DNA from: Sorangium aterium
GTDB lineage: Bacteria; Myxococcota_A; Polyangia; Polyangiales; Polyangiaceae
NCBI RefSeq assembly: GCF_028368935.1
Contig: NZ_JAQNDK010000005.1
Span: 1 to 64,000, forward strand
Direction of reading: 5' to 3'
Length of the DNA: 64,000 bases
Part shown: in pieces, positions 7,986-17,506 of the stretch
Layout of the letters: each line of letters starts with the position of its first letter
How positions within the stretch are numbered: position 1 is the first letter of the stretch
Program-made: the position numbers and the translations under genes
Notes under the pieces: generated by a model
The model's input: only the letters and a program-made list of their open reading frames with translations
Told to the model about the DNA's origin: nothing
The model's database searches: none

Positions 7986-8684
7986 CTACCGCTTGCGACC
8001 GGCTCGGCCGCTCAGGCGGCTGATCGCGTCGCCCGCCGCCCAGGCGACGCGGGCCGCCGCGTTCAGGGAGCGGACCATCGCCTCGGGCACCTGCGCGATC
8101 AACCGCTCGAGATCGACAGGGCCGTCGATCGACGGCAGGAGTTGCTCCATCAGGTCGGCGAACAGGTCGTACTTGCGCGACAGGTCGTCGAGGCGCGAGC
8201 GCATCGCGTCGGCCTCCGCGCCCTGCGCGTCGCCGAGCAGCGAGAGCGCGCGCCGCGCGAGGGCGCGCTTGTCCTGCACCACGCGGCGCAGGCGGCCCAG
8301 GTAGGCGCCGACGATCACGTCCGGGTACTTGCCGCGCAGCGCGAACGAGTCGTGCCGCGCGCCCGACTCCCGCCGGCGCTCGATGATCCCGGCCGCCTCG
8401 AGGCCGCGCAGGTTCGCGAAGATGTTGCTCTTGGAGCGGCCGAGCTCCTGGCTGAGCTCATCCATCGAGCGCGGCTCGTCCGCCAGGTAGAGCGCCGCCA
8501 CGACCTGCCCACCCAGCCGGGTGATTCCGGGGAACGACGCGGCGATCTCGGCGCCGACCCCCTCGAGCAGCGCCTGCCGCGCCGCCGCGACCCGCTCGTC
8601 CGAGGCGCTCCCGTCGCCCCCCTCACCCGTTGCGGGCGGCTGCGGCGGGTGCGCTGTCGGCGACGTCGGCCTCCGGGCGGTCAT
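7986..8684 (-). CDS. GbsR/MarR-family transcriptional regulator
   Basis: 232 residues from an ATG at 8684 with only a weak ribosome binding site; the frame is open further upstream to 8750. An Ala/Pro-rich first 35 residues are followed by a helical region (FPGITRLGGQVVAALYL) and a winged helix-turn-helix with MDELSQELGRSKSNIFANLRGLEAAGIIERR. The C-terminal half is long and helical (LSRKYDLFADLMEQLLPSIDG), as in GbsR-like regulators rather than compact MarR proteins. It probably binds DNA as a dimer. The effector and targets cannot be read from the sequence. The gene is convergent with vgrG and about 100 bases downstream of the thioredoxin gene on the same strand, so it may share that transcript. 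Confidence 0.8.
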   Translation of the reverse strand: MTARRPTSPTAHPPQPPATGEGGDGSASDERVAAARQALLEGVGAEIAASFPGITRLGGQVVAALYLADEPRSMDELSQELGRSKSNIFANLRGLEAAGIIERRRESGARHDSFALRGKYPDVIVGAYLGRLRRVVQDKRALARRALSLLGDAQGAEADAMRSRLDDLSRKYDLFADLMEQLLPSIDGPVDLERLIAQVPEAMVRSLNAAARVAWAAGDAISRLSGRAGRKR

Positions 8685-8784
8685 GATGGGTGACTCACAT
8701 AACGATCTTTCGCGGGTGCGCCAAGCGGCCAGCGCGCCCACACCCCGCATGCCTGGCCTGATCGCCCCGGCGCGGGAAGCCCGC

Positions 8785-9447
8785 TCAGGAGTCGTCGGTG
8801 CAGACGTCGACGGACCCGGCGCGCGGCTTGCTCTTGTAGATATCGGCCGGGCAGCTGCCCCAGCGCGAGACCACCTCGCCCACCTCGATGGCCAGGCTGC
8901 TCGACCAGTCCCGCGCGCCGTCGAAGCGGGCCCGGATGATCCCGTTCGGGTCGATGATCCACGTCTCCGGGTAGAGCTGCGTGCCGTACTGGTCCATCAC
9001 GACCTTGGACTCCGGGTCGAACAGGACCGGGAACGGCGGGTCTCCGTTCAGGGCCACCTTGAGCGCGTCGCGCACATCGTCCGGTCCCTCGTCGGTCGAG
9101 ACCGTGAGGACGACGATGTCCTTCCGCGACTGGGCGATCCGGCCGAGCTCCGCGAGCGCCGGCATCTCCTGCAGGCACGGGGCGCAGGTCTTGGTCCAGA
9201 AGTTCAGGAAGACCGTCTTGCCCCGGAACGACGACAGCCGGACGGGCTTGCCGTTCATGTCCGGCAGCTCGAAGTCCGGCGCGAGCCGGTTCCGGCCGGC
9301 GTACGCAGGGCGCAGGGCGCAGATGGCCTCGCAGCCGGTCGTGCGCTGGTCATTCTGCGCCGCGTGCACGAAACCGTAGACCGTGACGGCAGCGACGAGG
9401 ATGAAGGCGAGCTGCGCGATGGTCGTCCACTTCACGGGGGTTCGCAT
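8785..9447 (-). CDS. TlpA/ResA-like membrane-anchored thioredoxin
   Basis: 220 residues. A single N-terminal membrane segment (residues about 9-30, IAQLAFILVAAVTVYGFV) anchors a thioredoxin fold facing the periplasm. The redox motif is FWTKTCAPC, with cysteines 88 and 91, preceded by APDFELPDMNGKPVRLSSFRGK, which is typical of the AhpC/TSA-Redoxin class. The cis-Pro region reads QLYPETWIIDPNG. Such proteins reduce disulfides outside the cytoplasm, for example during cytochrome c maturation. No ccm genes are present here, so the partner is unknown. Two further cysteines (residues 39 and 43, TGCEAIC) lie just after the anchor and could form a second redox or metal-binding pair. A glutaredoxin gene lies 66 bases upstream on the same strand. 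Confidence 0.88.
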   Translation of the reverse strand: MRTPVKWTTIAQLAFILVAAVTVYGFVHAAQNDQRTTGCEAICALRPAYAGRNRLAPDFELPDMNGKPVRLSSFRGKTVFLNFWTKTCAPCLQEMPALAELGRIAQSRKDIVVLTVSTDEGPDDVRDALKVALNGDPPFPVLFDPESKVVMDQYGTQLYPETWIIDPNGIIRARFDGARDWSSSLAIEVGEVVSRWGSCPADIYKSKPRAGSVDVCTDDS

Positions 9448-9513
9448 AGCGTAGCGCGGCGCAGGGCGAAAGCGGGCCGAAACGCCCCGCCGCCGCGCGT
9501 CGACGCGGGGGCT

Positions 9514-9768
9514 TCACTCCGGGCCGGAGAGCAGCCGCTCGAGCCGCCGCTCGTCGACGCGGTACTTCATGATCTTCCGCCCATCGAGCTCGACAACGGG
9601 GACCTCCCAGTCGTACAGCGCTCGCTTCTCCGGGCCGGCCTCCCGGTCGAGGTCGACGACGGCGAGCTCGAACGGGAGCCGGGCGCGCACGCGCTCGAGC
9701 GCGGCGTGGGCCTCCTCGCAGAGGTGGCAGCGCTCGCGCGTGAAGAGGGTCAGCGTCTTCATCGTCAC
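9514..9768 (-). CDS. Small glutaredoxin-like protein (DUF836 type)
   Basis: About 84 residues. A GTG at 9768 has a GGAGG box at good spacing, while the ATG two codons later (9762) is 13 bases from it, so I prefer the GTG; the difference is two residues. The redox site is RERCHLCEEAH near the start, followed by VVDLDREAGPEKRALYDWEVPVVELDGRKIMKY, which matches the thioredoxin-like cis-Pro (VPVV) region of DUF836/glutaredoxin-like proteins. It is cytoplasmic, with no signal peptide. It lies between the radical SAM gene and the TlpA-like gene on the same strand, with a 32-base gap to the former, so a shared redox or maturation role is possible but unproven. Confidence 0.85.
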   Translation of the reverse strand: MTMKTLTLFTRERCHLCEEAHAALERVRARLPFELAVVDLDREAGPEKRALYDWEVPVVELDGRKIMKYRVDERRLERLLSGPE

Positions 9769-9800
9769 GTGGCACCCTCCGGGCCGGGCTGCCGCCCCGC

Positions 9801-11291
<1,491 letters not shown>

Positions 11292-11375
11292 CGGCCCAGC
11301 GTCCCTCAGGGGACGTCCAGGCGCAAGGATGGGAAGGCCGGCTGACAGCCGTCCGGAGCGGCGATTTTTTCCAGC

Positions 11376-13919
11376 TCACGGCCCACCACCGTTCTCCGGA
11401 GCGTGTCCGGCGGCCGCACCCCCGCCGCGGGGAGCGGGGGCCGGGTGCGGCGGCTCGCCCGGGCGGGACCAGAGGACGCGCTCGCCGTCGGTCTCCCAGG
11501 TCAGGGCGCCGCCGCGGTCCGTGCGTGCGATCGCGACGCCGTGGGCCGAGAGGCGGGAGAGCACCTCCGGGCTCGGGTGCCCGAAGCGGTTGCGGACGCC
11601 GCAGGACACGGCGGCGATCGAGGGGTCGACGGCCGCGAGGAGCGCCGCGCCCGTCGACGTCCGGCTGCCGTGGTGCCCCACCTTGAGGAGGTCGGCGCGG
11701 AGCGCGGCGCCGTAGCGCGCCACGAGCGCGTCCTCGGCCTCGTGCTCTGCGTCGCCCACGAGCAGCGCGGATCGAGCCCCGTAGGTGATGCGCACGACGA
11801 ACGAGTTGTCGTTGGCGCCCCGGTCGGGGTGGAGCTCCGGGCACGGCGCGAGCACCTCGATCGTCGCTCCCGAGAGGACCCGCGGCCTGCCGCACAGCGA
11901 GGCGGGCCGCACGATGGGCACGCCGCGCCCGCGCAGGTCCGACAGGAGCTTCCGGTAGACCGGGCCCGCGCCCTCGGCCTCGCCCTGGCCGGTGTCCCAG
12001 AGCTCGCCGACCTCGACGCCCTCCACCGTGGCCGGCAGGCCGCCGAAGTGATCGGGGTGGGGGTGCGAGAGGACGACGGCGTCGAGGCGGGCGCGGCGGC
12101 GCGATCGCAGGAGCGGCCGGAGCACGCGCGCGCCCGTGTCGACGGGGCTGCCGACGAAGCCGCCCGCGTCGACGAGCATCGCGCCGCCCTCGGGGAGGTC
12201 GATCAGGATGGCGTCGCCCTGCCCCACGTCGAGCACGTTGACGCGCAGCACGCCGCGCGGCGCGCCCGCGCGCGTGGCGACGCCCTCGAGCAGCAGCCAC
12301 GCGGCGGCGCCGGCGGCGAGCGCGGCGAGCCGGCGGCCGCGGCGCTCCGCGGCCCACGCGATCGCGATCGCGGCGGCGAGCGCGGCCAGCTGGGCGGGCG
12401 ACGGCTCGGGCAGGCGCAGCACCACGCCGGTGTCCGCCGAGGCGCGGGCCACGGCGCGGACCGCGAGCAGCGCGCCCGACCCGACGAGCGCGCACCCGCG
12501 CTCGACCGGCGGCGCCCACGAGAGCACGGCGTGCGCGAGGCAGAACGGGAGCGCCGCCAGCTCGCCGATCGGCGCGGCGACGACGTTCGCCGCCACGCCG
12601 AGCAGCGGGAACGTCTCCCCGTTCATGAGCAGCAGCGGCGTGCACCCGAACATGGCGGCGAGCGTCGTCGCGAGGGGCGCGAGGACCTTGCGCGCGAGCT
12701 CCCGCGGCGACGACCCGCCCGGCCCGCCCTCGGCGCCGCCGTCGCCGCGGTCCTTCTCGCCGGGGACGAGCAGCGCGGCGAGCGGCCGCTGCAGCCAGAG
12801 CAGCCCGGCGGTCGCGGCCGCGGACAGGCCGAACGAGAGATCCCACGCGACGAGCGGATCCACGGCCGCGGCGCCCGCGAGCGACAGGGCGAAGCAGCGG
12901 ACGCCCACCGGACGGAGGCCGAGGAGGCGGGCGCCCATCGCGCAGCTGAGCATCGCCGCGGCGCGCATCGCCGAGCCGCCGCCGCCGGCGAAGTCGGCGT
13001 AGAGCCACGCAGCCGGCACGCACAGCGCCGCGGTGATGCGACCCGCGTCCCACCGGGCGGCGATCGGCCCGACGCGGACGAGGATCGCGCGGAGCGCGGC
13101 GGCGAAGCCCGCCACCGCGAGGACGAGGTGGGTCCCCGAGACCGCGAGCAGGTGCGCGAGGCCGCTCTCGCGGAAGGCCTCCTGGTCCTCGGGCGCGAGG
13201 TCGGTCTCGCCGAGCACGAGCGCGCGCCCGAGCGCCACCGCGTCGGGGTGGAACGTCGCCTCGATGCGCCCGCGCACGAAGGCCCGCGCGCGATCGACGG
13301 CCGCGCGCACGTCGATCGCGCGCCCCTCCGACGTCCGCCGCGCCTCCACGATCGTCCCGCTCGCGACGATCCCGCTGCGCGCGATCGCGGCGCTCCCGTC
13401 CCGGAGCCCCTCGTTCCGGAACAGGTGGATCGGCGCGAGGTCCACGGTGACCTCGAGCCGGTCGCCCCGCGCGAGGTCCACCGGCGCGCCGTAGAGGCGC
13501 GCGCGGAGCGGCCCCGGCAGCGCTCGCCCGCCGCACGTCCCGCCGGAGAGCTCCACGTCGATGCGCGAGGCCGGCGGCTCGTCGTCCACCTCGCGCGCCG
13601 CTGCGGAGCGCTGCTGCGCCGCCCCGACCACGACCGGCGAGCCGATGACGGCGCACGCCACCTCGCAGCGCGCCGGCGGGTGCAGCAGCGCGAGGGCACC
13701 ATCGTAGGCGGCGCCCGCGCCGTCGAGCAGCGCGCGGGCGCGGAGGCCGCTCACGACGAGCGCCACCCCGGCGGCGGCGAGCGCGGCGCGGCCGGCCCGG
13801 CGGCGGAGCGCCGCGGCGGCGAGCGCGGCGCCGAGCGCCGTGGCCAGGGGAGAGAGGGCGAGCGGCGCGCCCGCGGCGAGCGCGAGGCCGAAGAGCAGCA
13901 CGGGATCGATCACGGCCAC
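11376..13919 (-). CDS. comEC: ComEC/Rec2 DNA internalisation channel with metallo-beta-lactamase-like domain
   Basis: About 847 residues from a GTG at 13919 (a second in-frame GTG lies at 13913). The start is hydrophobic. A soluble DUF4131-like region (GDRLEVTVDLAPIHLF) follows, then the competence domain with DLAPEDQEAFRESGLAHLLAVSGTHLVL, where GLAHLLAVSG-H is the family signature, and many membrane helices. The C-terminal domain starts at VNVLDVGQGDAILIDLPEGGAMLVDAGG and has LSHPHPDHFGGL (residues about 615-626, HxHxDH metal site), LVGDAEHEAE and LKVGHHGS. ComEC carries single-stranded DNA through the inner membrane during transformation. All three parts are present, so the protein looks functional. 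No other competence gene is nearby. Confidence 0.93.
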   Translation of the reverse strand: MAVIDPVLLFGLALAAGAPLALSPLATALGAALAAAALRRRAGRAALAAAGVALVVSGLRARALLDGAGAAYDGALALLHPPARCEVACAVIGSPVVVGAAQQRSAAAREVDDEPPASRIDVELSGGTCGGRALPGPLRARLYGAPVDLARGDRLEVTVDLAPIHLFRNEGLRDGSAAIARSGIVASGTIVEARRTSEGRAIDVRAAVDRARAFVRGRIEATFHPDAVALGRALVLGETDLAPEDQEAFRESGLAHLLAVSGTHLVLAVAGFAAALRAILVRVGPIAARWDAGRITAALCVPAAWLYADFAGGGGSAMRAAAMLSCAMGARLLGLRPVGVRCFALSLAGAAAVDPLVAWDLSFGLSAAATAGLLWLQRPLAALLVPGEKDRGDGGAEGGPGGSSPRELARKVLAPLATTLAAMFGCTPLLLMNGETFPLLGVAANVVAAPIGELAALPFCLAHAVLSWAPPVERGCALVGSGALLAVRAVARASADTGVVLRLPEPSPAQLAALAAAIAIAWAAERRGRRLAALAAGAAAWLLLEGVATRAGAPRGVLRVNVLDVGQGDAILIDLPEGGAMLVDAGGFVGSPVDTGARVLRPLLRSRRRARLDAVVLSHPHPDHFGGLPATVEGVEVGELWDTGQGEAEGAGPVYRKLLSDLRGRGVPIVRPASLCGRPRVLSGATIEVLAPCPELHPDRGANDNSFVVRITYGARSALLVGDAEHEAEDALVARYGAALRADLLKVGHHGSRTSTGAALLAAVDPSIAAVSCGVRNRFGHPSPEVLSRLSAHGVAIARTDRGGALTWETDGERVLWSRPGEPPHPAPAPRGGGAAAGHAPENGGGP

Positions 13920-14186
13920 GCCGCCCCGCAACACCCGGGCCGCGCGCTTTCCCGCGGTATTTCGCGGCGGAGCGGCCGCCGTGCCCCTGGCGCCGCCATG
14001 GCGGCGTCGAACGCGTCGACGCGACGGACGATCCTGCAAGAGCGCTCTTTTATGTGGGGGAAGCAACGAGCCGAGTCGGTCATCGCCCCCGGCGCGCGTG
14101 CACGACCGCAACTTCGCCTCTAGAATCTTCTGCTCCTTGCGGCACCCCGCGGCGCGCGCAGACATTGCAGTATTTGGAGGCATTCG
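13920..14186. other. 267-base intergenic region between comEC and the protease gene
   Basis: The region separates two divergently transcribed genes and should hold both promoters. Near its right end, the sequence just before the protease start contains a GGAGG ribosome binding site and a locally AT-richer stretch (GCAGTATTTGG). I see no convincing open frame, repeat or strong inverted repeat here. Confidence 0.5.
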
Positions 14187-15368
14187 ATGTCGTTTTGCTT
14201 GCCCAGAGTCGCCTTGATCCTCGCCCTGGGACTCGCTGCGACAGCGTGCAGCTCCGCCCTGGAGGAGCCTCCTGACGAGATCGGTGAGGCGCCGGATGCC
14301 ATTCAGGACGGATATCTCGACGACGGCGACAGGGCTGTCGTGGGCATCTACAACGACGAGATCGGCGCGATCTGCACCGGCAGCTTGATCGCCCCGAACG
14401 TGGTGCTGACGGCCCGTCATTGCGTGTCGGACATGGCCAATGAGCTCGACGGCCAGATCACCTGTCGATCCACGAGGTTCACGGACACGCACCTCGCGCG
14501 GCGGATCTTCGTGACGACCGACGCGGAGATCGGCAGGTACGCGCGTTTTTACGGCGGCAGCGAGGTCGTGCTGCTCCCCGGCGAGGGGACGGACGCGTTC
14601 TGCGGCAACGATCAGGCGATCCTGATCCTCGACGAGCCGATCCCGGAGAGCGAGGCCGTGCCGCTCGTGCCGCGCGTCGACGTGCCGCTCGTGGAGGGCG
14701 AGGAGTACTACGCGGTCGGCTTCGGGGCGACGAACGACGCGAGCACGGGCGCGGGCCTGCGGCGGCGCCGCGACAAGCTGTTCATCGACTGCGTGGCTGA
14801 CGGCTGCCCGTCATCCCTGGTGAAGGCGACGGAGTGGGTCGGGGACACCGGCATCTGCGAGGGAGACTCGGGCGGACCCAGCCTCGACATGATGCACCGC
14901 GTGATCGGCGTGACCTCGCGCGGGGCCGCGGGCTGCGAGTATCCGATCTACGGCTATGTGTACCGCTGGGCGGAATGGATTAAAGAGACGACCGTGCGCG
15001 CCGCCCGTGCCGGAGGATACAAGGAGCCCCCCTGGGCGACCGGCTACCCCACCGATCCCGCCTATTCGGCGGAGGTCGGCGCCGCGTGCGGACAGCCGGA
15101 GCAGTGCCCTGCGAACGCGTGCCTCGACGGCTACTGCACGCGGCCCTGCAACGGGGCAGCGGCATGCCCCGACGGCTACAGCTGCAACGGCGAGCCCGGC
15201 TTCTGCGCCAAGGTCTCGGAGCCGTCCGCAGACGACGAGGGGAGCGGGTCCTGCAGCGCCAAGCCGCGGCCTGATCCGACGCAGCCGGTCCCCTGGGTGC
15301 TCGCGGCGGCGAGCCTGGGCGCCCTCGCGAGCCTCCGGCGGCTGCGCGGCCGAGAGCGGCTTGGCTGA
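14187..15368 (+). CDS. Trypsin-like serine protease, exported, with MYXO-CTERM-like tail
   Basis: 393 residues with a GGAGG box before the ATG. An N-terminal signal with a lipobox-like LAATAC (Cys 21) is followed by a chymotrypsin-fold domain. The catalytic triad is visible as TARHC (His 78), GNDQAILIL (Asp 142) and GDSGGP (Ser 228). Disulfide-prone cysteines surround these. Residues of about 285-340 form a Cys-rich region (CGQPEQCPANACLDGYC, then CNGAAACPDGYSC) like those of other myxobacterial secreted proteins. The end (SCSAKPRPDPTQPVPWVLAA, then LRRLRGRE) fits the MYXO-CTERM sorting pattern of Cys, hydrophobic helix and Arg cluster. It is probably held on the cell surface. The substrate is unknown. 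Confidence 0.9.
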   Translation: MSFCLPRVALILALGLAATACSSALEEPPDEIGEAPDAIQDGYLDDGDRAVVGIYNDEIGAICTGSLIAPNVVLTARHCVSDMANELDGQITCRSTRFTDTHLARRIFVTTDAEIGRYARFYGGSEVVLLPGEGTDAFCGNDQAILILDEPIPESEAVPLVPRVDVPLVEGEEYYAVGFGATNDASTGAGLRRRRDKLFIDCVADGCPSSLVKATEWVGDTGICEGDSGGPSLDMMHRVIGVTSRGAAGCEYPIYGYVYRWAEWIKETTVRAARAGGYKEPPWATGYPTDPAYSAEVGAACGQPEQCPANACLDGYCTRPCNGAAACPDGYSCNGEPGFCAKVSEPSADDEGSGSCSAKPRPDPTQPVPWVLAAASLGALASLRRLRGRERLG

Positions 15369-16434
15369 CGAGCAGCGCTCCTCCACGCGGAGCGCCCCCG
15401 GCCCCGCGCTCCTGCCGGGCGCTGCGGGGCCTGCGCTCCTGCCGGGCGCTGCGAGGCCTGCGCTCCTGCCGGGCGCGCCGGGCCGCGCGCTCTCGCGGCG
15501 GGCCGCGCTCGCCGGGCTCGCGGCGCTCGGGCTCGCGGCGTGCGGGCGCACCGCCCCGTCGCGCACGGCGGGAGCGCGCGTCGTCTCGCTGTCGCCCAGC
15601 ACCACGGAGGCGGTCTGCGCCATCGGCGCCGGCGCGGCGCTCGTCGGCCGCTCCCGCTACTGCGACCACCCGCCCGAGGTGCTCCGCCTGCCGAGCGTCG
15701 GCGGCTACGCCGATCCGAGCATCGAGGCCATCATCGCGCTCTCGCCGACCCTCGTCGTCGGCGCCCGCGGCCCGGCGGGGCCCGCGCTCGACGAGTCGCT
15801 GCGCGCGCACGGGATCGCGACGTGTTTCCCCGACACCGAGTCGCTCGCGCAGATCGAGGACATGCTCACCGAGCTCGGGCGGCGGCTCGATGCGACGCCC
15901 GGCGCGGAGCAGGCGATCGGCCGGATCCGCGCCCGGCGCCGCGCTGTCGAGCAGGCCGTCGCCGCGAAAGGCGCCCCGCGCGTCCGGGCCGCCCTGCTTT
16001 ACGACACCTCGCCCCTCTTCGTCGCGGGCCCCGGCAGCTTCCCCGATGAACTCATCCGTCTGGCCGGCGGCGAGAACGTGATCACCCGCGGCGGCGCCTA
16101 CCCGTCGATCAGCGTCGAGCAGCTGCTCGTGCTGGATCCCGAGGTCCTGCTCGACGGCACGTCCAGCGACGGCGATATGCGGGGCGCCTCCAGGCTGGCG
16201 ACGCTCAGGGACGCGCCCGGCTGGAGATCCCTGCGCGCCGTGCGCGAGGGGCGCCTGCGCCCGCTGAACACCGAGGTCGTGCTGCGCCCGGGCCCCCGCA
16301 TCGGCGACGGCCTCGCCGCCGTGGCGCGGGCGCTCCACGGCGACGCGCTGGCGCTCTCCGACGACGCGGCCGTACCTCCCTCCCCCGGCGCCGCGGGCCT
16401 CGCGGCGCCCCTGCCCAGGACGGAGGCGCCATGA
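15361..16434 (+). CDS. BtuF-like ABC transporter substrate-binding lipoprotein
   Basis: About 357 residues. No ATG or GTG precedes the signal peptide, so I place the start at a TTG (15361) that overlaps the protease stop; this is the weakest part of the call. Residues 15-42 are a threefold PALLPGA repeat. A twin-Arg-like SRRAALAGLAALGLAAC with lipobox Cys 61 follows. The mature part is a helical-backbone (class III) binding protein: VVSLSPSTTEAVCAIGAGAALVGRS, CDHPPEVLRLPSVGGYADPSIEAIIALSP, and PGSFPDELIRLAGGENV. Such proteins bind cobalamin, haem or iron chelates; cobalamin (BtuF) is the closest pattern by eye. No permease or ATPase gene is adjacent. The tlyA start overlaps the stop (ATGA). 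Confidence 0.8.
   Translation: MADEQRSSTRSAPGPALLPGAAGPALLPGAARPALLPGAPGRALSRRAALAGLAALGLAACGRTAPSRTAGARVVSLSPSTTEAVCAIGAGAALVGRSRYCDHPPEVLRLPSVGGYADPSIEAIIALSPTLVVGARGPAGPALDESLRAHGIATCFPDTESLAQIEDMLTELGRRLDATPGAEQAIGRIRARRRAVEQAVAAKGAPRVRAALLYDTSPLFVAGPGSFPDELIRLAGGENVITRGGAYPSISVEQLLVLDPEVLLDGTSSDGDMRGASRLATLRDAPGWRSLRAVREGRLRPLNTEVVLRPGPRIGDGLAAVARALHGDALALSDDAAVPPSPGAAGLAAPLPRTEAP
15401..15481 (+). repeat. Three tandem 27-base units in the leader of the binding-protein gene
   Basis: Three nearly identical 27-base units each encode PALLPGAA(G/R) or a close variant just upstream of the signal peptide. The unit length is a multiple of three, so copy-number changes would keep the frame. Confidence 0.85.
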
Positions 16435-17189
16435 CCCGCGTGCGCGCCGACGCCCTGCTCGTCGCCCGGAAGCTCGTCGGCTCACGGACCGAGGCGCAGG
16501 CGCTGATTATGGCCGGCAAGGTCACCTCGGGGCCGCGCCGCATCGACAAGCCGGGCACGCTGCTCCCGGAGGACGCCGAGGTCCACGTCGCCTCCGGCCC
16601 CCGGTTCGTCTCGCGCGGCGGCGACAAGCTCGAGCACGCGCTCGCGGCCTTCGCCGCGCACGGCCTCGACGTCGCCGGGAAGACGTGCGTCGACGTGGGC
16701 GCCTCGACCGGCGGCTTCACCGACTGCCTGCTCCAGCGCGGCGCGGCGCGGGTCTTCGCCGTCGACGTCGGCTACGGCCAGCTCGCCGCCAAGCTCCGCG
16801 CCGACGCGCGCGTCGAGGTGCGCGATCGGGTCAACGCCCGCGAGCTCCAGCGAGAGGACTTCGACGTCCCCATCGATCTCGTGGTCGTCGACGCGTCGTT
16901 CATCAGCATCTCCCGCCTCATCGACGCGATCGCCCGCCTGCTCCGCCCCTCGGGGGATCTCGTGGCGCTGATCAAGCCGCAGTTCGAGGCGGGCCGCGAG
17001 GCCGCCGCCCGCGGCCGCGGCGTCATCCGCGACGAGGCGACCCGCCTCGCGGCGATCGCCGAAGGGCGCCAGGCCATCGAGGCCGCGGGCTTCTCGGTCG
17101 TCGACCAGGTCGACAGCGCCGTGCGCGGTCCGAAGGGGAACGTCGAGCACTTCGTCCATGCGCGCCGCGTCGACCAGCCGCCACGTTGA
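16431..17189 (+). CDS. tlyA: TlyA-family rRNA 2'-O-methyltransferase (FtsJ-like)
   Basis: 252 residues. The ATG overlaps the previous stop as ATGA. Residues 1-60 are an S4 RNA-binding domain (RADALLVARKLVGSRTEAQALIMAGKV). The FtsJ-type methyltransferase follows, with VSRGGDKLEHAL, the SAM-binding DVGASTGGFTDCLL, FAVDVGYGQL, VVVDASFISI and ALIKPQFEAGRE, and the C-terminal GPKGNVEHFVH. TlyA proteins methylate the 2'-hydroxyl of cytidines in 16S and/or 23S rRNA, which affects capreomycin sensitivity. The older label hemolysin A is misleading. Length and motifs are normal for the family. Confidence 0.93.
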   Translation: MTRVRADALLVARKLVGSRTEAQALIMAGKVTSGPRRIDKPGTLLPEDAEVHVASGPRFVSRGGDKLEHALAAFAAHGLDVAGKTCVDVGASTGGFTDCLLQRGAARVFAVDVGYGQLAAKLRADARVEVRDRVNARELQREDFDVPIDLVVVDASFISISRLIDAIARLLRPSGDLVALIKPQFEAGREAAARGRGVIRDEATRLAAIAEGRQAIEAAGFSVVDQVDSAVRGPKGNVEHFVHARRVDQPPR

Positions 17190-17283
17190 TCGGCCGCCGC
17201 GTCAGCCAGCCGCCATGTGCACCCCGTTGACCAGCCGCGGCGTCGGTTAGCCGCCATGCGCACCGCGTTGGCTGGCCACGGCC
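17157..17283. repeat. Three imperfect copies of a CATGYGCRCCSCGTYGRC motif
   Basis: Copies begin at 17157, 17214 and 17255, the first inside the last codons of tlyA. Each is followed by a GCCGCC-type segment. Spacing is irregular (57 and 41 bases), so these are degenerate duplications rather than a regular array. Confidence 0.55.
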
Positions 17284-17506
17284 TGCGACGCCGCGCGCCA
17301 CGACGCCGGGCTCGGTCGCCGGAATCCGTGGAAAGTCGAACACTTAAGATGCTCCACGCCGACCGCGCCGCGGCCCGACGGTGCTGACGTGCCGCGTAGA
17401 CAATGGTAGACGCGGTGAGTACACGCGCTCTGAGCCGCTGCGTGGGCGGCCATGGCCAGCGCGGGCGACCCACGCGAGGCAGCCCGGCGACAGGGAGGAC
17501 GACGAC
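17190..17506. other. 317-base intergenic region upstream of livK with imperfect repeats
   Basis: The left third carries imperfect copies of a CATGYGCRCCSCGT-like unit continuing from the end of tlyA. The remainder (about 17330-17506) should hold the livK promoter and ends in a GGGAGGAC ribosome binding site. An open frame covers part of it, but its codon pattern does not resemble the neighbours, so I see no gene. Confidence 0.5.

Noticed and set aside
11403-14123. A plus-strand frame of about 900 codons through comEC.
   Set aside because: ComEC on the minus strand has diagnostic motifs along its full length. The plus frame is an Arg/Ala/Glu/Gly-rich shadow.
17381-17506. An upstream in-frame start for livK.
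   Set aside because: The extra 42 residues include no signal peptide. The ATG at 17507 has a good ribosome binding site and starts the lipoprotein signal.
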